Part shown: piece after piece, positions 11,606 through 24,896 of the stretch
Layout of the letters: the number at the start of each line of letters is the position of its first letter
Numbering within the stretch: the first letter of the stretch is position 1
Assembly: GCA_951217055.1 (NCBI GenBank)
Contig: OX578283.1
Coordinates: 28,643,427-28,707,426 of the forward strand
Source: Gerris lacustris
Taxonomy: Eukaryota > Arthropoda > Insecta > Hemiptera > Gerridae
Length of the DNA stretch: 64,000 bases
Direction of reading: 5' to 3'
The notes under the pieces: generated by a model
Told to the model about the DNA's origin: nothing
Databases searched by the model: none
The model's input: only the letters and a program-made list of their open reading frames with translations
Made by a program: the position numbers and the translations under genes

Positions 11606-12364
11606 CTCGATTTTTTTATTATATTTTCCATTCCTATATATTCAAGTCAAACCTTCCCCATTTCACTGCCAAGTTATAAACAATTCTCATCGATTCTTGC
11701 TGCCTCATTACTTTCACCGAAATTACTCTTGGGTATGTGATATCCTAACCCTCTACTCACGTCATACATATTTTAAAACTTCTGGAAATATTTTAATATT
11801 TATTAAAAAAAATTGTTCTAATTTCATTTAATTAGTATTTTTTTTAAAATAATTATGTCGTGTTATAAAATATTTAATGGTCGCTAATTTTGGTCGCTTT
11901 ATTTTTTATTTTAGTGGTAATGATTTCTGGTTAGTTAATTTGATCCAATTTATTATTATATTTGTTTTTACTGAACCTCTCATTAGAGAACGAAACCACT
12001 CAATAGTACTGCCAAAAGAAATAAAAAAAATTTAGGAAAAATATGCAGGATATAAAAGATGCACCTCCAAACCCTCCACAGCCATTAGGAATCACTGTGG
12101 AGATGTTCGTAGTATAATGAATCCCTCACCTTACAATTTCCATAAACAAGGTAGACTAAATTAATATCTATCAGTGTATAATGAATTTTTTTTATCTGTG
12201 TTAGTATTTCTAATGAAAATAAAACAGTTTTTACTGCAAACCGATTAGAAATTCCATTCTAAATAAAAGAGATAACTTATGAAGAAAGAAATAAATTAAT
12301 TTTGAAATGTTTGTTTTAAATCAGTTTTTATTTCCAGGTCTTTTATTATGCTAAACAAACAGAA
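11606..12364. other. AT-rich intergenic sequence
   Basis: No gene or repeat is recognised. Confidence 0.5.
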
Positions 12365-13440
12365 TTAATTATTTTTGGGTGTTATTGTTGTGTTGAGTGT
12401 AAAAGGTTTTGAGTGGAAGAACAAAAGAGGGTGTTTGTGAAAGGCGATTAACGTAGTGAGAAAATGTGAGGGAGTTAGTAGTGAGAAAATGAGATGATGT
12501 GTATAAACTTCGACCAAAAAAAGAGGAAAAACGGGAAAATAGTGATAAAGTGGATGGGCTCTAATTGCACGAGAAATATAGTTAAGGGTAACGCACAAAG
12601 AATACAGAAAGAGGTTAACTGCATCACTAGAGTGATAAAGCTTAAAAAAGAGAGATTAGCACAGAGAACTCAGTGATATGAGTGATATGTTAGAACCTAG
12701 GGGAATATAGAAAATGATTTATAATAAGTAATATAGAAATATGATGTGTCAGAAAGAATGTAGAGAGCAATAAAAACACAAAGAATTGTAAAGCACCTAG
12801 TGATACAGCCAGTAAGAGAATTCTCGTAGTAAAGTAAAAAATAAATAAAAAGTGAATGCTCGTGAAAAAGAATTTCAAGGAAATTGAATAATGATAGTGA
12901 TAAAGCGAGATCAAGATGATATAGAATTTAGAGTTGGTATAAAAGCGACATGCTGTTGTTAGAGTGGTTAAGTAAAAAGAAAATGAAAGTCAGGCCATTA
13001 AAATAATAACTCGATAATACAAAAAAAAACTGATTATGAAAGGGGAAACATTAAATTATTACAAAGGGAAAATGAAGATGAATGATGGGTGGAAATATTG
13101 AGCTTGATAAGCATGTTAAATTTTAAAAAATGCCTGGTAAAATTCAGGGTAAAGGAATTACAGAAAGAAATAAACAACAAAGATATAAAGGACAAAACAA
13201 GGATGGAGAAAGAATAGGATAAGGTTGACATGCGATATCAGAAATGTGATAAAGGATTCGGCAAAATGGTACAACACATGGACTCAAGAAAACAAATTCC
13301 TGTTAAAAAATAAAATGTCAAATGTAAAAGGTAATATTGTGTTAAAGCGAGTGGAAAGGTTATTCAACAGTGATAAGGTGTAGTGATAAGCAGTGATATA
13401 ATAAGATATGCTAAATAAAAATAAATATTAGTATTAAATA
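12365..13440 (+). other. Purine-skewed non-coding block with recurring GTGATAAAG
   Basis: For about 1 kb the plus strand is strongly rich in A and G and poor in C. GTGATAAAG-like words recur at about 12543, 12632, 12898, 13238 and 13365-13400. No long open frame is present: the short frames on both strands are Lys/Glu-rich or Phe/Ser-rich by composition. It may be a very degenerate satellite or an untranslated RNA; I cannot decide. Confidence 0.5.
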
Positions 13441-13728
13441 TAAAATTTGAATTATGTATGTTTGTGTGTTTTTGTATATTTAATCCTTAGCAAAAACCTA
13501 ACCGTGAAAATAGGCCAAGTTCCAGACTCCCTCCCATCACATGTAGTCAGCCCATCAAAGTAGTAATACCTACATTGTGGCCAAGTCTGCTCTTTCGTCC
13601 TTAACCTCACTTCACTCCTAGTTCATAAGCAAGACTACTCTTTTATTTTTATTGCTTAACACTTGGCCAGGTTCTGAATGATGATAGCTTGACTTTTTCT
13701 GGGAGGGGGCCAGGAACTTTTTATATTG

Positions 13729-13789
13729 TTTTTTCCTTATAAATGGCCCCTAAATTGATTTAAGATAGGGGCCATTTATATGGAAAAAA
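13729..13789. other. Strong stem-loop, 24-bp arms
   Basis: Arms 13729-13752 and 13766-13789 pair with a single mismatch. The core TATAAATGGCCCCTA faces TAGGGGCCATTTATA across a 13-nt loop. It could be a tiny foldback element or a precursor-miRNA-like hairpin. Nothing else in the sequence decides between them. Confidence 0.7.
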
Positions 13790-13954
13790 CTAAATCAAGT
13801 TCAAAAAGCAATCAAGATATTAAGATGGAATCAAGGTATTAATAAAGATTTCTTAGGAAGCACCTAGGGAGTATGAGGAACATACCTACAGTTTCTTGGT
13901 CACAGGTCCAGTGGTTTCGGAGATCGTGATGAGTGAGTAAGTGGTATTTGGAAT

Positions 13955-13966
13955 TTATATATTATA

Positions 13967-14059
<93 letters not shown>
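13955..14059. repeat. (TA)n microsatellite
   Basis: About 105 bp of alternating TA with a few interruptions (TATATT). Confidence 0.95.
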
Positions 14060-14062
<3 letters not shown>

Positions 14063-14780
14063 ACATAATTTTTTATGATATATACACTCTATAATATAAG
14101 TTATACTTATGCGTTCAAACTAAAACATATTCAGGCACACTTTAGGTCCCGAAATCAATTTAGATGCTCTATTGCAACATATCACAGTTGTAAATAGTAG
14201 TAGTTTTTTTTAAATTTTTTAAGAATTATCAAATTTTAGATACTTCAGTATAAAACTTGGATTATAGGAGACCTCTACTTAAACTTGCTTAGTTATTTTA
14301 GAAGCAACACGAAAAAACTTCTAATATCAAACTTCAACATTATCAGTATTTTCACCTTTTCATTAAAAACAAATACTGGCTTTTCCGAATAATGTTTAGC
14401 AAATCAAATAAAAAACAGTTAACCTTAAGAGTCGTTGTGGCACTAAGTTCAAAGTCGTTAAGAATAATCGAACACTTACTACTAAAACTTCACAATGAGA
14501 GAATTCATATTCAAAACCCTTCTGTCGAATAACACTTACATAAATATCAACTGTTGCTCGTTATAATAGCAGTTTGGAAACTTTTACTGCCGAATTTTCC
14601 TGGATATCATACACGTTTAAAGCTTTTATGTTATTTAAGAATAAACATTATATGTAAATAGACTTAAATGAAACATGGATTCATATGTGTATTTTAATAA
14701 AAGGTGAATCCCCCATTCGATTTCGTTAATTTTTCATTAATCTTAATTTAAAAAAAAAAAAATAATAATACAAATATTAT
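14060..14780. other. Intergenic sequence
   Basis: AT-rich. No coding or repeat feature is recognised. Confidence 0.5.
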
Positions 14781-14782
14781 TA

Positions 14783-15126
14783 CTACGTTTCCATGAGTTA
14801 TCAAAACCGTTTTGAAAACGGTTTTGGTTTCAAACCATAAAAGTGTTTCCATGAGGAGTTCCCGAAATAGTTTTCACAAAAATATTGAAAAACTCACGGA
14901 CTAGTTACAATTAAGTCAGGTTATAAATATCTCTGCTCATCATACCAACTGCGCATGTCTCAATTCTCTTATCAATTCAATAGCCGTTTCAACGCGATTT
15001 TTTCAAAAAAGTTTCAATACAGAACAAAGAATTTGCTGTTGTGACCTTGAACTGAAAGCGTTTTGAAATCACTGTTGCAAAGGGTTTTGAATACCAAAAC
15101 CCTTTTGAAAACTCATTGAAGTGTAG
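14783..15126. mobile_element. TA-flanked MITE, 344 bp
   Basis: The left end CTACGTTTCCATGAGTTATC is the inverse of the right end (ACTCATTGAAGTGTAG) apart from a few mismatches. Each end is directly flanked by TA (14781-14782 and 15127-15128), as left by Tc1/mariner-type integration. Near the left end is an internal palindrome, AAAACCGTTTTGAAAACGG. No ORF. It is a non-autonomous DNA transposon. Confidence 0.85.
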
Positions 15127-15128
15127 TA

Positions 15129-18100
15129 TATCTTTATCGTTAATCTATAACATAAATATACTTATTGAGCAAAACAGCTATCTACAAACAGCATTCCTGC
15201 GCTTGTCTGTCTGTCTGTAATGCACCTGATCCAAAAATACCCTATTCAAAAATTTTAAACTTTGCAATTAAGTTATGTATAACCCAATCTAGGGTAAGAC
15301 TGGAGGGAATCATGAGAGTTTATGATTCCCTTATTTTCCATCACTCCCTATTTAACCTGACTTGATGCAATTGGTTAACTTTCCTCCCTGTAAGCTAAGG
15401 AAAAAAGTTTACTTTTTCTCCCTTGTAATCTATTCTAACCCCACTTAGGTGCCAGTGATCATTGTTGTTGAAATTCCGAAATTAAATTTTCTTTTTTAAA
15501 TTTACAGCCAAAATTCCTCCATATAAATCATGAAGTTTATTGATTCATCGGCTAAAACTGAATTTGTTAAAGTATTGACAAATTATTATAATATAATCTG
15601 GAACGTGTCACTCTGCCAAATTTCAGAGTGATTTCTGATTTTATGAGGGTCAAATATAGATTACAATTTTTGTCTCTCGTAGGCAAGTAAAACCTAATAA
15701 AAGCTTGTAAAATTATTGATGAGTCGATACTAGTTGTGTTGATAACGTCGTATAGATTCGTATAATATAATTACCTATAATAAATATTTTTAGTGAAAAA
15801 TCGGTCCAGTAGAACCGAAGATTGACCGTATAGTAGGTAAGGGGGAGGGGGAGCGGGTCTAGAGGTTGCATAATCCTATAGAGAAGTCTGCCGAGTAAAA
15901 AACTACGGTTGACTTTTGTAAAGAGGTAGTCCCAACCCCAAGGTAGCAGGTGCGGGAACAGGGTTCCAGCCGAGCTTTCTCTACCCTACGAAATATTTGG
16001 AATTTTTAAATTTAATTATTTAAATTGAAAACACCTCACTTACCAGTCACTGGTAGTGTTTGTTAAGAATTTTCTTTAGTTTTGTTTTGATCTTTTCATG
16101 TCTTGGCTATGGCCTATAACCTCGAAAATCGTTACCAAAAACTAGCGCTACCCGAGTAGGGAAGATGTAGGAGGTGTTCAATCGAGTCTGCCTGCTCTAA
16201 GTAGGTATAGTGTCCCACTACCGCGCTTGGTAGGGTCTACCCACCCCTGCCCTCCCGATCGACTACCTTCCACGTCTCACCCTCTTCGCTTCTCGCTACC
16301 ACTCCAGTAGTCTCACGAGCCCCTGTGGTGCCCCCCCCCCCCCCAACTACAAATTCTGTTATACTGCTCCGATTTGCATCGGACAAACGCCACTGCCCTT
16401 AGAATTTTATTCCTAATAAACTTACATACATACAATTTATTTTTTATTTTTGCTAAACTATAATTTTTTGCATTTATTATAAAAATATGGGTGAAGAAGC
16501 TAAAAGATTACTTCTTAATAAACTGGAAAAAGAGAAAAGTAGTTTATTTCTTCGTGCACTACATAATGTTCGATTCAATTCCTAATTTACAAACGCAAGA
16601 ATCTACACACTCGAATTTTTTGACATTTTCATGTCTTTACTTTGGCACATAAACTCGAAAAGCGTTATCAAAAAGCGTTACATGAAAATGTCTAGCTGCC
16701 TTGCAGACTCGTATGCAAGCAATTTTTTGTTAGAATTTTACCACCAAAATTTATCAGAAATGTAGCGATTTATCGGCTAATACAAACGATGTTGTAAAAC
16801 TATTTTGTAATGAGTAATGACTGATAACTGTATTTTCCCCAGAAATACATGATCTGTGCAACTTTCTGCTTTCTGGGTAGACGGAAAGTGTGTCAAGTAT
16901 AAGTATATAAGTTACACGATTTGTCCCTGACAAACGCATGAAGTTAAGGTAAAGCGTGTAAAAAGGGTGGTAGTGTTAAATTAAATTTACTGTTCAGCAA
17001 CAGTTACTTCTACTTGACTTTTTCCTTTAATTACTTGGGACGCAAGGCTGAACGAACGTCAACTATTAAAATATATCTATATAAAGTGTTTCATCGTCAG
17101 TACTCGACTTTTCGAGTTATATTAAATGTTGTGGTTGTTGAGGGAATCATTTCTTTTCAGAAACTGAGGGATGAAGATCTTTATGGTTTATTAATATCAC
17201 GTTATTTCTACTCATTTGTATCCTTCTAGTTGTTTCCGCCCGTTCTTTATTTAAACAAAGACAAAATATAGAGTCGTAGTTTAAAAGATGAATGATATCC
17301 ACAAAGCTTCTAAACGAGAATAAACTACAAGTGACTATTCATTTTAAAATGAGATGAAGAATTTTTATTATGATCAGTATTAATGTACACCCTTCTGAGA
17401 ATAACATTTGATTACATACTTTTCTTTATTTTAATTTTAGTTTGATCTTGAACGTGGCAGTAAGCTCTATAATTATTATTGAGGTGGTTCGTGACATTTC
17501 AAGTATAATGAGAGGGTGTGTTAACGAGATGCTGTCAAATAAAATCCTGTGCGAAAGTAGTTGTCTCTCTACATTTATGGCAAACAATAAAGTAATAAAC
17601 ATTTTATAAAGATAATTAGGTGCATAGTAGCTCGCTGTATTGGGTAGCTCCTTAAGTGAAGTAGTGTCTATTCTGTTCCGAATGTCAATACCTGTTTATT
17701 ATATGGTTTGTACAGCTGTGTAGCCCTTTTCATTCACTACAAATTTAGTTGTAAAAGCCCTTTGGGGACCCTAAGCCCTCCACGAGCTTTTGTGTCACTG
17801 ATCATTATTATTAGTTAAACATAATTATGGCAATCCACCCTGAGATATCTATCAATATCATTTGTATAATCAAGTAGTGTCCCGACGACGACGACCTCGA
17901 AATGATTTGTTATTGCTGAGCTAAGGCAACCACAGTACTCTACTAAATTTATGTATCCCAATAAAATTAAATGTTTGTTTTGATTTGTTGGTCTTCAAAT
18001 AGATATAATAAATTATCTTAATTTTACTTTTTTTTAAGTATCAAATAAATGACAAATGATCAATCATAATATTCTCTGCCGTGAATAAAATGACAAATAT

Positions 18101-19060
18101 CGATGTTTACGCTGCAATAACCAATAAGGTAAATTTAGGAATTCCTCCGTAATAACGTAATAATGAGAGAAAATTCACTCAACTCCTCCTGGCAGTGACG
18201 ATTATTACTAATTGTCTTTATACTTTAATTTGTCATCACATCCCTTATTGTAAACGTTATAAACACAGTATAAATTTGTTTTGTTTCAAGTTTTACTTCC
18301 TCCTGTGGTACCTTTTGCTTAATATTATTATCAGTCAGTTAATGCTATCACTTTGTCTGGGTCCCAGTGTGTGTGATCAGTGATCACATTAAGTAGCGAC
18401 TGCTATGTGCACTTTATTACATTGTGATTTTGGTTGCGCCTTATTTGTTATGTGCTTTATTTTTAAGTAAAGACTTGTCTGGGCTTTAGTTTAGTGTATT
18501 ATGTGTGTAAATTAGATACCTACTTTGAAATAAAAGTGGACAGAGAACTGTATGACTCTTAATCAAAGATTACCACATTCAGGATCAAGAAATAATTAAT
18601 TGAAAATTAGGCGTTGTTGATAGGGTAATCAATTTTCTCTGTCAATGAATAATTTAAATAATTGCTTTTAAGCTCTAGGAACAAGAAGAAAATATCGGTC
18701 CCAGACAACTCAAAGAACTTTCTCTTATACAAGTTCATAATTACATAGCCCAGTGTTTTCCATTTATTAGTTTCGTACGTAAATTTAATTGTTATTAGAC
18801 ATTCTATAAAAATAACTTCTCCTCGGTGGGAAATGGAACCCGGCCTTTCTCCGTCCACGTTTAAAACTATTTTCTAAGGAACTAGATTTTTCCCTGGAAA
18901 CAGCTTAATCCTTAGATTTGTACTTAAATAGACTACAATTTAGAATTTGTTTATCAAAATCGTCGGAACCGTTTTTGAGAATTATTATTTCACGTATTTT
19001 CAGAGTTTTTGGGAGGTAGAGCCCCCACATTAGGAGCAAAAATTAATTTCTCGATTTCAC
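15129..19060. other. Long intergenic stretch
   Basis: No gene is identified. A GC-richer patch at 15835-16400 contains G-rich and C-rich runs, including about 14 C at 16331. A roughly 60-bp weak direct repeat (TTTTCATGTCTT... with CTCGAAAA) is near 16100 and 16625. The rest is AT-rich, with only short accidental frames. Confidence 0.5.
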
Positions 19061-19214
19061 CTCGGGGTATTATTTTTTGAACATTTATGGCAAATTACAT
19101 CAAAATCAGCCCAGTAGTTTAGGCTCCAAGCGTCTGCACTGAAGACAGGCAGACATTTTTAAAAAAGACACTTTTTTGGACTCAAGGGACCTCAAAACGT
19201 GAAATATATCTTGA

Positions 19215-19475
19215 AGGGACTCAGCTAATTTTAAAGAAATTGGGATTTCGAACATATCCTGCAGATGACCCCATATTAATTTCAACCGTCTCTGTACAAT
19301 ACATTTGGCTAAATTGATACTTATATTCATGTCAAATTCAAAACAATTATGACAGACTAAAATAGCAGGTGGGGATAAAATTAAACAGAGTAGGCAATAT
19401 TTGTTTGTAAACCATAACATTACTTAAACATTATAAGAACGCGAGGAACCTATGTGCCACACTAATTGGTTAACT
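19215..19475 (+). repeat. Family A, copy 4 (diverged 3' half)
   Basis: Contains CCCCATATTAATTTCAACCG and GGCTAAATTGATACTT, and ends in AACGCGAGGAACCTATGTGC then CACACTAATTGG. The 5' part is replaced by unrelated sequence. A 104-residue minus-strand frame here is a by-product of the repeat. Confidence 0.7.
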
Positions 19476-19486
19476 ATTTTTTTAAA

Positions 19487-19632
19487 ATTTTTCGTTCTTC
19501 AGAACGATCACATAGTTTCGGTTATCTTCGGTAAGCTCAGGAGCAAAAGGAAGAAACAATTAAATAAATTAGACAATAAAGTACGTGATTGGATGCGAGG
19601 AAGCTATGTGCCACACTGATTGTTAGACTATT
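19487..19632 (+). repeat. Family A/B end piece: inverted 5' hairpin joined to 3' module
   Basis: TTCGTTCTTCAGAACGATC and ...TATCTTCGGTAAGCTCAGGAG are the reverse complement of the family 5' end. The forward 3' module follows (GTACGTGATTGGATGCGAGG, AAGCTATGTGCCACAC). The same arrangement, with an intact body, occurs at 25576-26070 and 50070-50735. Confidence 0.75.
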
Positions 19633-20370
19633 TATATTTATTTTCTTTACCTTTTAACTTGGATCCAAGAATACTTTTTGTGGTAACACTGTATTATATA
19701 TCAATATTAGTAATATAATTATTTATCTCCTTTCGCTTAATCAATGGTTCCAATGGAACCTATTGAGCCCATTTATTACCTTCCCTCTTAACAATATCAC
19801 TTCTTAATCTACAAATGTCTGTAATAAAATATTATTTTATAAGGACATTGTAGGTGAACACAAAATTAATATTCATTCTTCCAAATCTTTCTAAAATTCA
19901 TGTCAAAACTCTCCTTCCTAATAATTAAAATGCTCCTTTGAATGTGTTTCAAAACTGAACTATTTAATTGAAATGTACCAACAATGCAAAGTGTTATAAA
20001 TGTACCACCATTTGCCTTAATCTTTTTGCAATTTCAAATCAATTAAAATTAAATTTTATCAATTGTTATCTAAATCTACAACCAATCATCATAATCCTCT
20101 TGCTAAATCCCTTTTATCCTGATAGAATCCGAACAGACCTTTCTCATTGATTTGGCAGTCGGCATCGTAATAATACTGGAGTTATATTGTTTTATTATTT
20201 TAATGTAAATGCAATTTGTTATCTAAATAATTATCTTAGCTATAATTTTGTATTTAATTTTAAATGTTAACTACTTATCTTAAAATAGATTTCACTCACA
20301 AGAAAAAACTATTATTTCATTTTTTACTAGATGAATAACTAAACTGTATTTAAAATTTTGAATAACCATA
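19633..20370. other. AT-rich intergenic sequence
   Basis: No supported features. Confidence 0.5.
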
Positions 20371-20372
20371 TT

Positions 20373-20940
20373 TGCTTCTGAGCTTACCGAAGGTAAGAAG
20401 CTATGTGATCATCTGAAGAACGAAATTTTTTTTTGTCTCCGATTTCAAAAATTCCAAGACAGAAATCTGTTTCATACATCTAGAAATATTTTTGGTTTCG
20501 TGTCTGTCTGTCTCTGTCATACATTATCTTAACCATTATCGAACCAACATTATCTTAAAAACTACACGTCCGATTTTAATTAAATTTGTATGTTAGCCCA
20601 TTGTTGGTCTCATAGAAGTATCAATCTTCTGCGTCCAGTGTTTCCCTTCAACATGGGCACAGACATACATTTATTTACTCCTATATCTTCCTAAATTTTC
20701 ATGGAATTTTGGATGGTTTGTCAAAAGTGGACCACAGATAGCGCCAGATTAATGTCGATCGTCTTTTGCTGAATTAATATTTTAATAAATGTAAAAAATC
20801 CAAACAATTTTGACATATTAGAAAAAATTGGAAAAATAATTAATTAAATTTGAAAATAATGACTTGTAAAAGCATAAAATCAATAAATTACGTGATAGGA
20901 TGCGAGGAAGCTTTGTGTCACACTAATTGGCAATATATTT
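20373..20940 (+). repeat. Family A, copy 5 (near full length)
   Basis: It runs from the 5' end GCTTCTGAGCTTACCGAAGG, through CCAAGACAGAAATCTG, the 'GTGTCTGTCTGTCTC' tract, ACACGTCCGATTTTAATT, TCAATCTTCTGCGTC and TTTGGATGGTTTGTCAAAAG. It ends at the 3' module GATGCGAGGAAGCTTTG...CACACTAATTGGC. Length is about 570 bp. There is no coding capacity, so it is non-autonomous. Confidence 0.85.
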
Positions 20941-21031
20941 TTAGAAAAACCTAATTTAATAATTTAATTATAAATATCGTCGGAAAAATTAACAAGATAC
21001 AATATTTTTCCAGTTTTATTTTTTTATTCCG

Positions 21032-21375
21032 TGCTTACTAAAGGTAACGGGAGCTATGTTATTTCACTAAATTGATTCTTCAATTAATGTAAAATACTCT
21101 GCCAATTAGTGTGGCAGATATCTTCTTCGTGTCCTATTTCAAAATTTTATGATTTTATGCTTTTAAAACCTATTATTATCCAATTTGTTTCATTATTTCC
21201 CCGTTATTGAAACCAATCCAAACTTTTTTGGTTATTTACATGTATTAAATTATCAATTTAGCAAAATGTAAGGAGCGCAGACGGATGAAATTAATCTGGG
21301 GCTATCTGCGGGCTACTTTCAACGAACCATCAAAATTTCATAAAAATCAGATGAGTAATTTTGAAGATATAGGTG
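21032..21375 (-). repeat. Family A, copy 6 (partial, reverse) next to a forward 5' end scrap
   Basis: A forward 5' end scrap (CTTACTAAAGGTAACGG) is at 21036-21055. From about 21096 the family runs in reverse: CTGCCAATTAGTGTGGCAG (3' module), then AATTAATCTGGGGCTATCTG and TCATAAAAATCAGATGAG. It stops in mid-body. Confidence 0.75.
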
Positions 21376-23199
21376 TGATTAAAAAAATATCATTTTAATC
21401 CATTTAGACGAATTTAAACCATGTAAGTCGTTTCACCGGAAAGATCTAATGTCTATATATATTGAGGAAAATTAATCGAAACTCGAAAACGAAGTATAAT
21501 TAAACAACATGCCCCTGTTGAACACTTTTTAGATGTGTTTCAAAATAAATTAATTAATTTGATAAATTAGATATTTTGATTTGAATTCAACCTAAATATC
21601 TAATAGAATAGATCTCACGCATTTGCATAGACTGCTGATGACAGAGGCATTTCTTTAAAACCTTTATGCTTTTGTTAATTCGTCCGTCCGTCGCACCTTT
21701 GATCATATTTTCCGACACAAAACGTAAAACTTCAATACGTATAAATCCATCAAAATCTTAAAATTTAATTTACGGATAATCATAATTTTTACCGTTCTCT
21801 CTATATAGTACTATATCAGATAGTAAAAGTAATTTAAAACTTTTTGCAAAAAAATACAGTAAAAAAAATTAGTTTGCAACAAGTTAGTTTATAGTCTTTA
21901 ATAGACTACTTTATTATTCACGATTTGAATAATTCACTTACTTTGACGGTCTTCTTGTACTTAAAGTTTCATTTAGAGAGGACATCATTTATCTAACTAG
22001 ATCTATCTTAAGCCACCGGTGGAGGGGGGGGGGGGGGGGGGTTCTTAGCTTAATTTCCATTTAACCCTTGGCCTTCCCCCGTCGGTCTCTGAAGGGCTTA
22101 CTTCCCAAACCATATTTGGGTGTCGGTATTTCTACTTCGTTGACCAAACGATCTTTGGTCAGCTATGTCAGCCAAGTCTACTTCGTCTACTTCGTTGGTA
22201 GTTACTCAGTTATAGTTTAACACTAACAACTTACTCAGTTGTTAGTTTAACAACTAGCTCAATAAGGGGCATTAACAATTGTATTGATCTATTTTTAATT
22301 CTTTTCTGCAAACAATCTCTTTTAGTTTCTCGCCTCTTTCGACCATCTGAGGTATCTCATTTCCTCAACCCTTATTGCTTGTTAGGATAGGAGTAACAAA
22401 CGTCACATTTTGTATAATAATAGATATAAACAATGGCAATTGTTTAGTGGACTAAATGATCTAATATTGTAGAAGTTAGGTTCTTTAAAACCTAACTTTT
22501 AGTTTGCTAAAAGTTCAAGCGAGTTCACTTAAATATGTCCACTTTTTTAGCCTTCATTTTTATTTCGACATCCTAAAATATGATTAAGTTAGAAAGTTCT
22601 GTGATCTACGTAGCAAACCATATATACTTATAAAACTGTGTAAGCTAAAATTGTAAAAGAGTAATTTTCTTTGAAGATATAAACTGTAATTTTAGAATAA
22701 AACAATCTCTTATTCTAGTTCAGCTTTTGAAGGCTTTAGGTATGTTAAATAATTATCTTATACATTGAATATTTATTTATTTAATTGATTTATTTATTTC
22801 ATCAGATAATAATAAAAATACAAAAAAGATGTTGTGTCCCCGAGTTAGTTAGATAGTCAATTTATTTGGTTGTAAAATTATCATAAAATGTATCTCTATT
22901 ATTCGTTTAAAATGTTGTTTCTTCTTATAATCATATCAACAAACCATTATAAATAAAATTTAACAATATTAAATAACACATTTGTAATTTAAATAATATA
23001 ACCTATTACATTAAATTTGAATCTAACAGAAATAATGGTATAAGTATAATAATTTGAAAGACAATTTTATTTTAACAAGTTTTTTTTATTTTCCAGAGAA
23101 GCAATGTTGTAAAAAAAATAATGCCAGTATACACAATAGATGATAAAATAAAATAATAATCTCGGAGATATTCTGTTATATTTATTTATTTTTAATGAC
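21376..23199. other. Intergenic sequence
   Basis: No gene is found. A G-run of about 16 is at 22024-22041. Near 22130-22260 are short local repeats (CTACTTCGTTGACC / CTACTTCGTTGG; ACTCAGTT...TTAGTTTAAC). Confidence 0.5.
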
Positions 23200-24180
23200 C
23201 ATGATGTTAAAGTGGAAGGGTTCTTCAGACTGAATCAGATTTTCGAGTTAGGCAGTAAGTTAGGTAGGTTAGGGTCCGAAGGTATAGTTAATTTTTTCGC
23301 CATTTCTATTTTATTTCGGGTATTTTTTTTCTCCCCGAGATTCAAGTTTTATATGTCGGTAATACTCAAATGGTAGGAATGAGGGTAATTTTTTTGGAAA
23401 ACGAGTTTGGAATATTCAGAGAGTGAAAGAGACAGAATTTAAGAAAAAGGCTATTTCGAGTGTTAGAGTAAGTGTGTGAATAATATAGTGTCTGGAAAAA
23501 AGACGGAGTAAACGAGTGAAGGAGTGAAAACTAAAAAGAAGGAAGAAGTTGGTTAGAGGTAGAGTAGAGCGGTGAATGGGATCATTAGGGTAATAGAGGC
23601 TCTAATCGGAACGACGGCGGGTAGAGAGAGCGAGAAAACGGGGAAAAAATCTTTTTAGACCTTGGGCTCTCTCGAGTGGGAGGGAGGTGGCGCTGAAAAT
23701 GGTGCCTCGTTAACTGAAGAGAAGGGGAGGAAACGCTTATCTTCGTGGTACTCTCAGGAGGTTTCGGGTTAATCGGGAGAAGCAGGGCTAGTGAGCTAAA
23801 ACCATCGAGTAGGAAATGGGCCGGCACATGAACATGAACATTTTAGCTACGTAACAGCCGTAAAATACTCTGAAAAACAGGGCTCTTTCTCAAGGGTAAC
23901 ATTACTATACGCAATATGGTGACTCTTCCCTCGGAGAAAAGGTCTCTCTGCCGCTGTAAAGAAATGAAAGAAAAAGAGAAATACGAGAAGAGAAGAAAAA
24001 AACTCGTACAAAAAGATTTTTAGCTGAGAAGTTTTATGTTAATGTTAAGTGCAAACATCCAAGGGTAAGATAAGGGAGTAGAAGGAGAGAAAGAGGCGAA
24101 AAAAATCTAGGTAGATAGTGGACAGAGATAATGAAGGCAGTATCTCTGGATGTACTCCATTTAGCACCGGAAGAAAATAA
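23200..24180 (+). other. Second purine-rich block
   Basis: The plus strand is rich in G and A, with many GAGAAAG/GAAGGAG words, and is more GC-rich than its surroundings at 23560-23800. An 80-residue Ser/Pro/Leu-rich minus-strand frame covers 23585-23827 but has no recognisable domain. I treat it as non-coding. It could be an untranslated or regulatory exon. Confidence 0.4.
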
Positions 24181-24896
24181 AGATTAAGCTGTAAACAGTT
24201 TGAGGCACTTAGCAGTTAGTAGATACAAGCCAGGTCATTCCCTAGACCGGGGTACTTACACTTAATTTACTAACTCAAACCATCTTGCATTTAACTACTA
24301 TCTGACTCTTCTTTAATAAATAAATCTAAACAAGTTCCTTTGAGATCAAAACCTCCTATTATATGAAACGTACTGTGAATTGTAATATTATACAGATTAA
24401 CTTTGACAACAGACTCTCCACAGATTAAACATTGGGTTCTTCTACTGGTACAAAAATATTGTCGATCCACCAACTAATGAAGAATTTTCTTCCCCACTCT
24501 TATCAACCACATATATTTATTCAATATTCATTAACGTTATTCCTCTAATTTATAATAACTGTTTTTGCTTATTTGAACATAGTTTCCTTGTATAGAGGTA
24601 TTACACTTAAATAGAACTCATATATATTGATATACACATCAAGTGATACATTTTATAATAATTGAAAAGGAGATGTGTGGTTAGAGGAATAGTAAGAATA
24701 CAGGGTGGTTCCCTAACTACTAGCCGCTGTACTACTACTATACATTATCTATCAACTCATGGTTATCTATTTTATCAATATTCAATACATAGTTATTACT
24801 TTACGCTCGCTTTAATGATAGAGCCACGCGATGCCTAGTATAAACATCTTTAAGATTTAAATATTTGTCACTAATGCAAGAGTGCATATTAATCTT
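24181..24896. other. Intergenic sequence
   Basis: Nothing is recognised apart from general AT-richness. Confidence 0.5.

Noticed and set aside
23585..23827. 80-residue Ser/Pro/Leu-rich minus-strand frame
   Set aside because: Reads as the complement of a purine-rich block; composition alone explains it.
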